Positions 26,560 through 38,990 of a stretch of 64,000 nucleotides of DNA are shown piece after piece (position 1 is the stretch's first letter; each line of letters opens with the position of its first letter). The translations under genes and the position numbers were made by a program. The notes beneath the pieces are model-generated. The model did no database searches. It was given only the letters and a program-made list of their open reading frames with translations, and was not told where the DNA came from. Origin of the DNA: Coenobita brevimanus (Eukaryota > Arthropoda > Malacostraca > Decapoda > Coenobitidae); contig CM064669.1 in NCBI GenBank assembly GCA_032717465.1, positions 43,944,001 to 44,008,000 of the forward strand, written 5' to 3'.

Positions 26560-27030
26560 ACCAGTTGCAGAAGTCTGTACTAAGCATTTGACACTATCAA
26601 ACAGAGAACTTTTATGGAATATTCTGTCAAAATTTGGAGATTCAAAGAAATTTCTTACCATCCTGAAGACCCTGCTTGACCACATGAATGCTCGTGTTTC
26701 CATAGGTGGGAGCAAATCAGAACCCTTCAGAGTGGACGTGGGCGTAAATCAAGGATGTGTCTTGGCTCCTGTCATTTTCAACATCGATCACACTGCAGTC
26801 AGCCTTTTAAGTCACCAACAAATGGCCCTTGATGATGGACTAAAATTCCAGTTCCGTCTACACGGTGACTTATTCTCAGACGTCTTCAAGTGCAATCAAA
26901 GACTGAAATTGCTCATTTCTTAAAGCTACAATACGCTGATGACTGCAGTCCTTGCATGTACCCCAGAAGCCCTGCAACAGAGTCTAACCATCGTTTCCAA
27001 CATATACCATGCAATGGGGCTTTGAATAAA
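26560..27030 (+). pseudogene. LINE reverse-transcriptase fragment
   Basis: The frame at 26588-26923 reads NRELLWNILSKFG, ARVSIGGSKSEPFRV and GVNQGCVLAPVIFNI, the palm region of a non-LTR reverse transcriptase. A YADDC-like catalytic block follows after a frame change near 26930, then a stop within an otherwise recognisable SINVSK-like segment near 27025. The AFDT block starts only a few bases after the 37-bp array, so the array abuts or interrupts the element. It differs from the jockey-like copy at 21.7 kb, and the clade cannot be set from this fragment. Confidence 0.75.
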
Positions 27031-27830
27031 TGTCAGTAAAACAAATAATATCTTCAGAGATTTGTTTATTGGTACAACATACACAACATGTGTTATTGTT
27101 TCTGCAGTGGTGATACAAAACTTCCACAGACTCACAATATAGGAACCATAATCTGGGGTAGTGGAACTGTACACCAAAGCACCAATTCTTTTAAATTTGT
27201 ATCATTAATGTCAGGAGGGCGTAGGCAAGCAAAGGTTTCCTGATCCTTAAAATATGTTCAGACAACTTTCATATACCGGTACCGTTAAAATCAGTGGTTC
27301 TTGACAGTGCATGAAACTGTTCATTGTTAAATATTCTGTGAATATATAAAACACTAACAAATTATAAACCTACCATGGCACTAAACTGCGCCCCTTCTTC
27401 GTGGGTTTAGTGCGATAATAAATTTTCAGACGCGAGACATGAAACGACATTACTTGTGGCAACATAAGCATCGCCGCACGACATGACACGGCAACACCAT
27501 GTTTTACTCCTGAACACGAACAGCGAGAACGACAAGAACAGTCCGAGACAAAAGTTGGCCCACTGTTCCATTGCGTCATGTCGGTCACTTTCCGCTGTGA
27601 TATCTCGTATCAGAGATGATCAGCAATTGACACAACTTAAGAATATTTGACAGCAGAGAAAAGTGAGCAACAGAAGAGTTTTTGCCCCGGACTTAACTAA
27701 GCCAACCTGCTCACACACAAGCCCTGCAGGAGTTGAAAAATCGCTTGTTGTTCCTCAGTTGTATCGTGTTTGAGTTTCCAGAGTCGAGTTTTCTTTACAC
27801 AGTGGTTCCTGTGTAAGCAAGAATTTCTGC

Positions 27831-27906
<76 letters not shown>

Positions 27907-28960
27907 TTATACTGTACAGTATAGCTTGAACTAGATTCTATCCATTCTTTTGCTTTTCATAGCGTTACCTACTTAGAAACATTACCATATGACTTTGATA
28001 CATTTTTGTTGAATAAATATACCTTTTTTTTCATTTTCTTGGCTTTGCAACTTTTTGAAATGTTGCACATCTGTAATTTTATCTTATCAATTATGAAATT
28101 CCGTAAATTTCTGAGGTGCGAGTAAAATCGTCCAGCGCTAGCCAGAGTAATAAGAGATAAGTCGTATCCCGAGGTTTTATCTCTCATACTTTTTTTTTTT
28201 TTTTTTTTTTTTTGCATCAGCCCGATGACCGATGACTCATCTTTAATTGCAATATATTCTCACTATAGCCAAACGATGTCACTCAGCTGTGGGAGGGACA
28301 TCAGGTTGTGAAGAGCTAAATGGAGATTTTCTAACCCCATCCCAACATTTTTTTTTTCTCCAAAGTTAACAAAATCTTTTGGGTGTAGTAAGAGTAAACT
28401 ACAACAGCAGGCGGTGGGATTCAGAGGGTTGCTCAGGCCACCACTGGACGATTTTATGCAACATGGAAGATGTGTTATCGCGAAGAGGTAAATAAAGGTT
28501 GTATCTAACCCCTCCGGTTCGACAAGTGTGTCCTCAGCCAAATAATGTAAACATCTAGAGATATCAAAAACAAAATGGAAGTGTTCCACATTAAAGGGGT
28601 TAAGGGTTAAATTCTCAGTTTTTGTTGGTAATTGTGATTATATGATAACCCCTCCATCACGATAGAGACACGGATCATAGCGTAACTAACCCCTGCAGTC
28701 CGATGATATGCTGTACATTTTGCTTATTCTTGCTACGTCCAGATTATTTAGCTCAGGGGTAACTTCTCAGTCTGAAGGGAGTTGGATATAACTTTCCATA
28801 ACTGTCATTTCTTTTATAATTTCTTCCTAAAATTGAGTAATATAAAAGTCTTATGGAGATAATATCAAAAGTAGGTCCTCGGACTGAAGGGCTACAGGCT
28901 GCTTCCACAGTTGCTGCACTTTATGACGTTAGCCAATGAAAGTTTTGCCAGTTTCTGCTT
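27031..28960. other. Non-coding stretch with microsatellite and MITE-like fragments
   Basis: A (GT)n(GA)n tract lies at about 27834-27906 and a T tract at about 28191-28213. Family motifs occur at 28118 (AGTAAAATCGTCCAGCGCTAG), 28505 (TAACCCCTCCGG), 28592 (AAAGGGGTTAA), 28648 and 28686. No gene is supported. Confidence 0.5.
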
Positions 28961-29908
28961 CCACAGTCACCTCAGAAGATAATGTTGTCGAGCTCACGAA
29001 CCATAAACTTAAACAAGATAAAAAATTTTGCCAAGGAATCCATTATCAGCTTCATACCTACCCAGTGAAGCCTGTCATATCAGTGATTCTTTGCGTTGAG
29101 ATGCAGACAGATCATATGTGGAAGCAACTGTAAGTCCCAGAAAATACCAAGACCTATGTAATGCGTACCTAATGTTTCTTGAAATATAAAGCTTCAAAAG
29201 AACTCACAGATCTGCAAGTTACCACACCATGAAATCCCTTGAAGTATGAAGGTCTATTTACAGCTCATCGTAATGTTACCGGACATACCGACATTCTAAA
29301 GAACTACCAAATCCGTGATTTACCGACACGTAAAATCTCGTGAAATACGAAACTCCAAAAGAGATATAACACTGAAGACTTCTGTGACTCGCCCTCGGCT
29401 GGATAAAATCATCTGGCGTAGACTGAAATAGATTACTACTGGGTACAGTTGTCCTAGGCATGAAAGGGTTAATGGTAGCAGTAAAAACTCTTAGGCACCT
29501 GTATTCACTCTCAGCTGAATAAAATCGCTTGATGGTGACTGGAATAAAATCCAGCAGTAAATATGACCATGAGATGTCTAAAATCCATAACACTTGGTAT
29601 CAGTGATCCCTGTGATACAAAGCCTAGAGACAGTATACATGATCCTTTAATACTGGGGCGTCTTTGTCTTTTTTGTGTTGTTCATGCTACCGTCAGACGG
29701 TTTTATTCAGTTTGGGGACACCTCTCGTAGTGCGGGGGATTGAAACTTATTACATCGATCAGAACGAGAACGTCGTCTTCTTTAGCAATGGATAGACTTT
29801 TCAGACAAGAGGTAATATCCAGCCTACTTCCTTCAGTAATTCTTCCACGTTTACTTTTCAGCTGTTTAAAATCATCTATTTGTAGCAGCAATAGAATACC
29901 GATATCAT

Positions 29909-29947
<39 letters not shown>

Positions 29948-30084
29948 GACGTAAATAAAGGTTGTTTTTCGCAACAGTGCAAGTCCAGTTTCATTAATAT
30001 TTGTCGTCGCATCACAGTGAACTACCTGGATAATTACTTGTTTGACTGCTACTCATTATCATAATTAAAAGTTTATTAAGCAGG
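28961..30084. other. Non-coding stretch with MITE-like copies and a (CA)n tract
   Basis: Family cores lie at 29399 (GGATAAAATCATCTGGCGTAG), 29515 (TGAATAAAATCGCTTGATGG) and about 29665-29740 (GCTACCGTCAGACGGTTTTA and following). A CA tract is at 29911-29945. The 65-aa frame at 28936-29133 has no recognisable motif. Confidence 0.5.
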
Positions 30085-30212
30085 TGTGACCGAGTGATTA
30101 TAATACTTAGCCGGTAATCATGATATTGCTGGTTCGATTCCCTGTGCATTTACGGGAAATATTAATGGGAATGATCTGGATTATAAGCTGATTGGCATCA
30201 GTACTCTACCGT

Positions 30213-30261
<49 letters not shown>

Positions 30262-30290
30262 CTAGAAATTAACTCCCCATTATAAACTGA
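30085..30290 (+). mobile_element. tRNA-derived SINE-like element
   Basis: TGTGACCGAGTGATTA (A-box-like, about 30085) and GGTTCGATTCC (B-box, 30131) stand in Pol III promoter spacing and resemble a serine/leucine-type tRNA head. A body of about 70 bp ends at the (TC)n tract at 30217-30256. Confidence 0.6.
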
Positions 30291-30329
30291 AATGTTTCAT
30301 CTATTTTCATTTTTTCTCTTATTTGCTTT

Positions 30330-31130
30330 CTTTCCTAGGCTCTCCTCTCGACTGACTTTCACCACAGCCTTCTCTCTAGCCAGTCACCAAGGAAACTAGA
30401 AAATTAATCCAGTTTTCCAAATGCAGTGTCTTTCTTTCATCCCTCGCCTTTTATTCTCTTGCCATTTCATCTCCCTCCGCCACTGCCTTTTCTCTGACCA
30501 CTTACTCAAGATGTCAGAGAAAAATGCATCTAAATATCCAGCAGAAATAATTTCAGCTATCTTCTCTTCCTTTTTCCGTTCCTCTTCTCTTCCCTTGTCT
30601 CCTCTCCTCTCCTCAACTCTCTTCTCATCTCCTCGTCTTCCTACCACTGACCACTACCACTGCCGTCAGTCCAGCTGCTCACTATGAATCTCAAAATGGA
30701 TCTAAATATCTTATACAGTAAAATGAGCTCCCTTTCCTGTCTCTTATGCCCTCTCCTCTTCCTCATTTTCTCTTTTCTTTTTCAACTCCGAGCTCTCCTC
30801 TGATCATGACTACTGTCATTGTGGTTCTAAATATCTAATCCAGAATATGTTTTTTTCTTTCCTCTCGTCTTATCACCTCTCCAGCCCTCTCTACTGTTTT
30901 TCTCTTTTCACGTCTGCTCCTTTTCTTTTATATCTACCCCTGCCATCAATGTAGCCATTCACTGTGGACCTCATAGAAAATTAGATATAAATTTTGATAA
31001 GAATTGTTATAAACTCTTCGTCATTTCCCCTTTCTTTTATTTTCTGTTTCTTTCCCCGTAGCATCACCATCACTGCCATTTGTATAACCACTTACTCAGA
31101 AGGTCAAAGGAAAATGGATCTGAATTTCGA
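30330..31130. repeat. Degenerate tandem repeat of about 150 bp, 5-6 copies
   Basis: Phrases of the form CTGACCACT...ACTGCCAT/GTC, AAAATGGATCTAAATATC and CTCCTCTCCTC recur near 30360, 30490, 30650, 30800, 30940 and 31065. Divergence is high but the order of sub-motifs is kept. Confidence 0.55.
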
Positions 31131-31599
31131 AGCTGGGTATTCAGAATGCGGTGTTGCCCACCAGTTTCCAGCAAACTTAATCCGTGCCTCCACTTCCTTG
31201 ATCATTTTGTTTTGTCAGCATATGTTTGGATGTTTCCACTCAATTACAGCTTGTGAATCATAAGCAGATTTGGAGATTTTGCCACACAAACCTTCATCAG
31301 TACCATCAGCATAAATTAGGAACAATCAGGGCAAAAAACTAAACCCTGCGGTACTCCACTTGTGGCATTCATTCAGTCTGATTCTATCCCATTTAGTACA
31401 CCTCTATGTTAACATATCGTATGCCAATTTTCGGTCCTTTTTTTGGTCATTGTCTCTGATACTGGTACATAGAATTTAAGTTTTTCAAGAAGACACGTAT
31501 GGGAAGTAGTTCAAATGCCCTTTGGAAATTCAGATAGAGTACATAAACAAATTTAGTTTCCTTATACATATCAGTATCTTTGCTCCAATCCTAGGAAGG
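31131..31599. other. Non-coding stretch, nothing recognised
   Basis: A segment at about 31330-31560 reads faintly like decayed LINE 3' sequence (for example a minus- or plus-frame CGTPLVAF-like stretch), but too little remains for a call. Confidence 0.35.
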
Positions 31600-31830
31600 A
31601 CACCGGAGATGAACACGTTCTTTGTCTTGGACGTGTAGCGCCAGATAATTGGCTTAAAAATGCTTTAACAGTTATTCTTATCTGGTCCATACCAGGTCGT
31701 TTGTACTTGCTTGCACCACCCCAAGCGTAATGTTCTTCGTTTTGGACCTGTAGCGCCGGATCATTATCATAAAAATACTTTAACAGTTCCTCTGATCTGG
31801 TTCGCGCCAGATCAGAGGAACTGTCTGTGT
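31600..31830. repeat. Two-copy tandem duplication ending in a perfect hairpin
   Basis: The segment GTTCTT-GT-TTGGAC-TGTAGCGCC...AAAAAT-CTTTAACAGTT...TCTGGT occurs at about 31617-31710 and again at 31731-31802. In the second copy 31784-31800 and 31807-31823 form a perfect 17-bp inverted repeat with a 6-nt loop (TTCGCG). Confidence 0.8.
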
Positions 31831-32245
<415 letters not shown>

Positions 32246-32329
32246 CTACAATGTGATATAAATACATATGGTATGTCAAAAATATATAACATAAATTCCT
32301 AAAACTTTTACCAGCAGTAGAAAATGTGA

Positions 32330-32437
32330 AGCGTTCAGTTATCATATTTGGTATTACCGTCCCTTATATAAAATTGTAAAATAACACAAAAAGTGGCGAA
32401 AGTTGAGAGATGGGTAGAATGTGAGTGATGGGCTGTT

Positions 32438-32482
<45 letters not shown>

Positions 32483-33131
32483 CTGTACTGTAGAATAAAA
32501 AGGATCGTGTAGCGTACATAAAGGATAAAGATGACAGCAGAATCAGGAGACAGGATACGAAATTGTAAAGGGAAAAGAGATAACCGATAGTATGGAATGG
32601 GGAGAAGGGAAAAAGTGGAAGCTTGAAGGAGGAAGGAGGAGAAAGGGGGAGGAATGGAGGAGGTGGAGGAGATATGAAGGGAGAGAAATGGAAGATGGAT
32701 TGGTAAGACATGAGGAGGAGGAAGAACGAAAGAGAAAACCGGAGAAAGGTGGAAAAGAAGAAAGGAAGGAACTAGAAAGGACGGAGAGTGGAGAGGTAAG
32801 AGCAAGATAGGAAGAAGAGTATTGAGGAAGGGGGAAGAGAGAAAAAAAGGAGGGGATAACAGAAGCGTAGAGGGAGAGGAGGGAGGAACGAATAGATATC
32901 GAGATTACGGAATGAAATAAAGATACGTAAATAGAAGGGAGAAAAGATGGCAGATAAGCAGCAAGAGAGAAGGCAACGTATAAAACAAAGAGGAGAAATA
33001 TGAAAAACAACTAAGACAGAGATCAGGAAGTGCAAAAAGACAACGAAGACCAAAGGAGAGAGAAGAGAAGGGTAAGATTAACGATCTTCATACATCTTTC
33101 CATGTCTGCCTATCAGTCCATGTATCTGTTT

Positions 33132-33174
<43 letters not shown>

Positions 33175-33830
33175 TCGGGTAAGATTGACGGTCTGTTCTT
33201 CAAGAGATAACAAGCATATCGTAGGTATACTTGTATACATATCTAAAGGTATTGAATATGAAGCCAGTACGAGATAGATAGAAAATTAGATGGATGAATA
33301 GATAGATACATTGATTGGTAGTAGGAAAATTGTCAGTAGGAAACTATAACAGGAATAAACGCTTTTCCTGTACTGAGATACAACAACGGCAGAGCTGCCA
33401 AGGAATTCTGATGAAAAAGGAGTGAGAGAGAGAAGCTCCAGCGGAGGGGAGCGGAGGACAAAAATAAAATTGTCTGAAGAAAGAAGAAGAGGAGGAGGAG
33501 GAGGGAGAAACTAGATTAATGGTGAGGAGTAGGAGGAGAAGAGACAAGGAGAGAAAGTGGGACAAATCGAATTCAGGCAAAGGAACGGTAAAAGGACGAC
33601 AAGCTGATAAGGGTGTCGTGAACAGATACAGTGGAGTGACAAGTGACGAATATGAGTTTGTGACAGCTGGGTGTGACAGGGTATTTGCGTCCTGCATTAC
33701 AGCGGGAGGATTTGCTGGCGGAAATAGAAAGTTGACTTGGTAGGCTTTGTGTCATTCTAGATTAAGTCTTGCAGTGGCATTTCTACCTTATATAAGGGTC
33801 CCGTGGAATGACTGTCATACCTACGCAACT
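32330..33830. repeat. Dispersed repeat B, copy 1
   Basis: 32332-32600 (GTGAAGCGTTCAGTTATCAT ... GAGTGATGGGCTGTTGA) and the purine-rich block to about 33100 match 53366-54110. The block at 33350-33780 (GGACGACAAGCTGATAAGGG, GAAATAGAAAGTTGACTTGG) matches 52680-53105. The two parts are in swapped order relative to the second locus. GA tracts lie at 32441-32480 and 33135-33171. Long S/L/F-rich frames on the minus strand follow from purine-rich DNA. Confidence 0.75.
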
Positions 33831-34206
33831 AAAGATTTAGACGATTTGCAGGCCAGTGTACTGACGAGCTAAAGTTCACCGACAGTCCCCTGCCAGCATT
33901 GTATGCTGCCTTTTGTGTTTCTCATTCTTCCCCGAACTTCAGAGTATAGCCTTCCTCCCCGTAGTTTTGTTGTGTGAGTCATATTGCTGCCACAAAAGTA
34001 ATTCATGTAAAATCTTTCGCCGCCACTGTCGGGAGAGACGAATCGACGATACTTTGATCGTAACCAATCTTTCAGACGGAAGTAAATTATCTGTAACTAA
34101 GAAACCTCCACATGTGTTTCCTATCTTTCATTGTGTTACACTCACTCGCTGAAACTCTGCCATAGATTCCGGTTTTTCGTCTCATTGTCTCAGTTACGAG
34201 TAGTGT

Positions 34207-34251
<45 letters not shown>

Positions 34252-34640
34252 AGGCCTTTAGAGGAACTGAAGAACGACGACACACGCCAGCCAAACATGA
34301 CATACTGGGCTTTCATCCTGAACGCCTGATAAATAGCCCTCCTTTTCGTACTCAGGTCGTGTGCTTCACATTATTGTCATACATAATATTTCACATCGCG
34401 ACAACCGACAGGGAAATGGCAGTTTGTTGATCATGGGAGTTGCCCGTTATATTCTTCTAAAAGTTCAAATTAAATAACCAAGAAACCCGTGAGTGTTTCC
34501 TGTCTGCTTCAACGTGTTACCCTTCTGAAACTCAGCCTCGAATTACGGCGTTTCCTCTCAGTATCTGATGCAGTTTGTGTCAGGCCTGCATGATATACAG
34601 GTCTTTGAGGAACAAGTTCACCTGCCTGGAAGATTAACTC
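33831..34640. repeat. About 390-bp diverged tandem duplication with a (GT)n tract
   Basis: 34100-34290 (GTGTTTCCTATC, GTGTTACACTC, CTGAAACTCTGCC, CAGGCCTTTAGAGGAAC) matches 34490-34612 (GTGTTTCCTGTC, GTGTTACCC, CTGAAACTCAGCC, CAGGTCTTTGAGGAAC). Only the first copy carries a GT tract (about 34203-34250). No gene is visible in 33831-34100. Confidence 0.6.
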
Positions 34641-34647
34641 TTCTGTG

Positions 34648-34648
<1 letters not shown>

Positions 34649-34703
<55 letters not shown>

Positions 34704-34717
34704 ACACGCGCGCGCGC

Positions 34718-34753
<36 letters not shown>
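34649..34753. repeat. Compound (CA)n(CG)n(GA)n microsatellite
   Basis: CA, then a short CG run (about 34707-34719), then GA. These are three adjacent tracts with different non-B-DNA potential. Confidence 0.95.
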
Positions 34754-34756
<3 letters not shown>

Positions 34757-35499
34757 GGGGGGGAATGATGAAAAATAGAGGATGATGATGATGGATTGAG
34801 AGAAGGACGGGGAACAGTGAGTGAAAGAGATATGGCTAAAAGGACATGATATAGCTAGGGCGAGAAATGGGCATGGAAGGAAATATGGAGCTGCAGAGTA
34901 AATAGGAGAGGCGGGCAGCCTGCTTTTGTTTGTATCGCCATCAGGTATTTGGTGGCCACTCTGTCTTTTATGGTCATCATCATCGTCATAACTTTATTTT
35001 TTTCGTATTATGGGATCTAGAAATCGGAACAGAGAAGCACAAAAGTAGAACGACAATATAGTGACCAATAAATTTACTCATCTTTCGACAATTTTCTTCG
35101 CTCTACGTCGCAGATCAAACGCTGCACTCAAAATATGCTTCACAGTGCATGTGAACAGACACCATTCCAAAAGCCATGTTAAAAATAGGATAAAACACTT
35201 TGCCTTTGCGTATTTCATTCATCCTCTTTCTCAACTTCCCTATCACAGTCACACACATATTCACTTACTGTTCGATACCCATCAAGTTTTTGTTTTCCAC
35301 TCCTCTGAGCTTTATCTTCCCTGCCACGGTCATATAAGAGAGTCCTCTGCATCTTCCTTTCGCGACTGTTGTTCACTGACAATCGGTATCTCTGCCTACA
35401 ATACATTATCAGTTATACTTCTGTGAAGATTCACTACATATTTTCTAAATTGCGTGTAGTTAAGCGCTTCCTTGTGTTTGAAATATTAATTAGGCTGTG
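34754..35499. other. Non-coding stretch, nothing recognised
   Basis: G/A-rich start, then mixed sequence. The 121-aa frame at 35061-35426 has no recognisable domain. Confidence 0.45.
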
Positions 35500-35690
35500 T
35501 GCAAAACAGTCAGCGTCCTTGAGTGGTTGATGGTGGCGACCATCATCCGTTCACTTGATGTAGTACTACCTGCTTCTACCTTTACCTTTATCTTTTTTTT
35601 TTTTCTATCAGCCCTCCTCTCTTCCTGTTTTTCCCATCCTTCCTGTCACTTTTCATTACTCTTCCTTCAACGCATGGAGAATGTGAACAT
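35500..35690 (-). repeat. Dispersed repeat E, copy 2 (inverted)
   Basis: TGGTTGATGGTGGCGACCAT and TTCACTTGATGTAGTACTAC are the reverse complement of the landmarks at 23590-23635. Confidence 0.65.
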
Positions 35691-35858
35691 GACTAAATGA
35701 ATACTGCATCAGTAAAGTGAAAATGAAAGGCGGGAAGTGGGAGCTAATATGAAATCTGAATTGAAGAATTAATGAGAGAACAAAGTTGAATAGGATAGAG
35801 TAAAGAGTTGCCGATTCAGGGCATAGTTTGGCGGGAGTGATTGTTTTGGATTAATTTG

Positions 35859-36080
35859 GTGGCCAAGTTGGCAGAGATACCGCCTTGCAATCACGAGGCT
35901 GGGCAGCATAACTGCTTTGGGAGAAATTGTTTTCCTCATGTAGGTGCCAGATCACTTTCCATCCCGTGAGGTAACCACGATGGTGGGGATGGTTATCACG
36001 GTAACTCCAGGTGATAAGGTGGCAAAGGTTTCAAGTTCAGTCATATTCAGCAGCCACCTCAGTATTTACTTAAGTGTATA
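35859..36080 (+). mobile_element. Possible SINE head
   Basis: GGTGGCCAAGTTGGCAGAGAT resembles a tRNA A-box region, but the expected B box is degenerate. The body TTCCATCCCGTGAGGTAACC recalls other low-copy segments. Weak call. Confidence 0.3.
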
Positions 36081-37479
36081 TGAAACAGCAGCATTCTTAT
36101 CATACACGCCAAGATCTTCCTCAAGCACATTAATGTTTGTATAGCACATTGGGCACTAGAATTTTCTTTCATTGTTTATGTAAGGATTTAATTATCAGCA
36201 TTCTCATGAAGCACGACAACGTTTTCCTTATGCATGTCAGTTTATGCATACTATTCGATGATGTCTTTTTTCCCCATATCAGTCTAAGTGTTGTTTGTGT
36301 TTTGATTCAACAGGGGAGGGGGAGAACTGTTACATTGACGGGGTTAGTGGAGATTGGTACTAGACCTTTCACTGCTAGAGATCTTCCCCCCAAAAGTAAT
36401 ACCTTCTAACTGATGCAGAAATAAAATACAAAATACAAAAGAGTTAAGCACCATTATTTCATCCATCACCACATCGTAGCACGCGTCTGACCTGTTAAAC
36501 CTAAGTCACGTGCTGCTCCTCACCACACGTGCAGCCTTAGCCTTTAGTTCACACTCCCCCTTCCCCTGCCGCAGCCCCCTTCCTCTCCCCCAGTCCCCTT
36601 CCTACCACCACCTCATCTCACTCATACCTCCTTCCCCAGCCCCCATCTCTCTTCCCCTTGCTCCCTTGACTGCCCCCCCTCCCCTCTCCTTTCGTACCCT
36701 TGTCCCTATTCCCATCTCTCTCTTCCCCCTACTCCCCTGCCTCTCCTCCTTGTGCTCTCCCGCCCTTCCTCGTTCCCTCTCTCCCTCTCCCTTTCCTCTC
36801 TCTTTTCTCTTTTCCCCGCTGATGAAGGGTGATGAGACGCCACAGGGCTGTCAGCTAACCAGTACTGTGATCATCCATTACAAAGTTTGGGCAACAGCTC
36901 AAATCCTGCGTGGTACCAAGCCAAACCAATATCAGATTCGCATAAACTCAAGATTGGATTGTTTGCATCCCGACTACTGCCAGAGATGTTGATTTCGTTC
37001 CTGTACTGAACCCTTCTTGCCTAAGAACAAAGTTGCATTGTCAACGCTGGTATGCTCTTATGTTGCTTAGATGTTTATGCTTATGAACCGAAACCTGATA
37101 TCAGTATTTCGAGAGCCAGAGTAATTTTGTTTTTCTTTTTTGGTGTTACCTGATCAGAAACTCATTTACTGCTAGCCTTCCCTTCCAAAGTAGTTTCATT
37201 CTGAGTCACTTCTGGTACCCTTTTCTTGACGACTGCAGTTCTCATTTGGTTCTAGTACCCACAATTCTTGGTAGTAGCGTTCTCATTCACTTTTGGTGCG
37301 CATCCACATAAGTGCGTCTTATCGCATTTATAATCACTCTTGGTCCATACCCCTCCCCCTCCACTCTCCACCCGTCACTCCTTTCAACACGTACTTGCCC
37401 CCCCCCCCCCCAAGAAAAAAAGAAAAGAAAAAAAAAGGTCCGTTAAAAATTTTATAATTATTCTCTTAGTAATTCTTGT
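36081..37479. other. Non-coding stretch with a pyrimidine-rich tract
   Basis: 36540-36820 is almost pure C/T on the plus strand and creates a 160-aa S/P/L-rich frame that I reject as a gene. A C tract followed by A-rich sequence lies at about 37398-37438. The rest has no recognised feature. Confidence 0.5.
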
Positions 37480-38990
37480 ACAACTTTTGTACCAAAATAA
37501 TTTTTTGCTATTCTTTTACCATTTTTGTTCATAAGAAAATCTACAGCACATCACCAAAAATTAATCCTTTTTTTACCCTGTTTTTTTTCGTTATCCTATC
37601 AAAACTTCCTCTACCAAAAAATCCTTTTGATGTTACTGTCTTTTCTCATGTTTTACTACTGTTCCACAAAATATCTTCCTCTACTCCTCTTCTTTTTTTT
37701 AAAAAAACCGTTATAATAAAATTCCACTACTAGTACGCCAACATTCTTGATATTACGACCAAGCTTTTTTCACCACTGTTAGGTCAAAACAGTCCTCTCA
37801 CTGCCATTCAGCGAAAAAACACCCGAGCAATTCTCCCACCTCTGTCCCTTCAGTAATTCTTTTGTCATCCCCATTGGGCCTCACAGCCAGCAAAAATGAT
37901 TCCGTCATCATTTCATCAAAATCCCTTCTGTCACAAGTCCACCAAAACATGGTCGTTATATTTCCGCCAAGTATCCCCCAGTCTTTCCCATCAGACTAAA
38001 GCGCCATTATTTATCGCTGAATATTCACTAACAGATTCTTTTAGTAATATCCAAAAGTTCTCATACTATCATCCACTAAATTCTATTTTTTCACTGTTCG
38101 AGCAAAGTATCGTAATACTGATCCCATCAAGATTCTTCCATAACTGTTTCATGAAAAAAAAAGAAAAAAAAAAAACAGTTCTGTCGCTTTCATTAATAAT
38201 TTTGCTGTGGGAAATTAATGAAAAATAGCTTTATCAGTAGCTCACTAAATTTTCTTTTTCTCTCCTGTATGGTAGAACTCCTACCAAAATATCCTTGTCA
38301 CATCCATTTGACACAACATCCATTGTAATTTCTTGTGTAATTATGTCACCAAAAATGTGTCCTACCAAACATCCTTCTACATTTATTGCCTCACATATCC
38401 CTCCGTCACTCCCACTGAATCTAACACCCATGAAAAATATTCGTTTCTTTACTCGATCACAAGTTCTTAACAATTCTTACATAATTCTCTGTTCCATTAA
38501 AACTCGTATCTCTGTTCAAGCAAAATATCCTCCTATCACTAAGCGTCTGTACTGCGGCCTCCCTCCCTGCCTGCCTCCCTTCCCCTCAGACTTCAAGGCA
38601 ATTAAAGTCACCCCAGAACTTCAAAATCCTGGACCACTTCAGGCGTCCCTCGTCCCTCCACCAGCCAGTCACCCCTCTGCCTCGCATGGGGCCAAACTAT
38701 ATCTGACCTCTGCAGTATGCCCAACAGAATTCTCATACTCCATAACTTTCAATGAATCTTACTTTTCGTTTTCACTTAGCAGTTGTCTGTGTAACAAGAT
38801 GTCCAGTCAGTTGTTACTTTTGCTGTTGTTTTTTCACAGGGACTGGCACTGTACAGAGGGCCTTCATTAAGGTCTACTTACAAATATACATAGCTGGATG
38901 TCGATCTTGTTTCATTTTCCCTCCCTCTCTCGTGTCATCAGATGTTCCTGCGCTTCTCAAGGCTTGTGTTAAGGTGGTTTTCATTCCTTT
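37480..38990 (+). repeat. Dispersed 1.6-kb repeat A, copy 2
   Basis: Collinear with 10530-12200. It lacks the AT/GATA expansions of copy 1. The shared 3' part includes AGCTGGATGTCGATCTTGTT at about 38892. Confidence 0.75.
38355..38705 (+). CDS. Small open frame conserved with the one at 11571 (unknown function)
   Basis: The frame starts at the equivalent MCPTKHPS methionine. It is open further upstream (from 38295), and in this copy it also continues past 38705 because the stop is lost by a small indel. See the entry at 11571 for the comparison. No domain, signal or membrane segment is visible in the shared part. Confidence 0.22.

Noticed and set aside
28936..29133. 65-aa frame as a small host gene
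   Set aside because: Protein-like composition but no motif, conservation or promoter evidence.
16729..30145. Functional tRNA genes at 16.73 and 30.09 kb
   Set aside because: A and B boxes are present, but the acceptor and anticodon stems do not pair properly; better explained as SINE heads.
32335..33053. Several 90-156 aa S/F/L-rich membrane-like frames on the minus strand
   Set aside because: Purine-rich DNA read in reverse gives serine/leucine/phenylalanine runs. All three frames look alike, so there is no coding signal.
36510..36992. 160-aa S/P/L-rich frame
   Set aside because: Lies on a pyrimidine tract; no domain or splice context.
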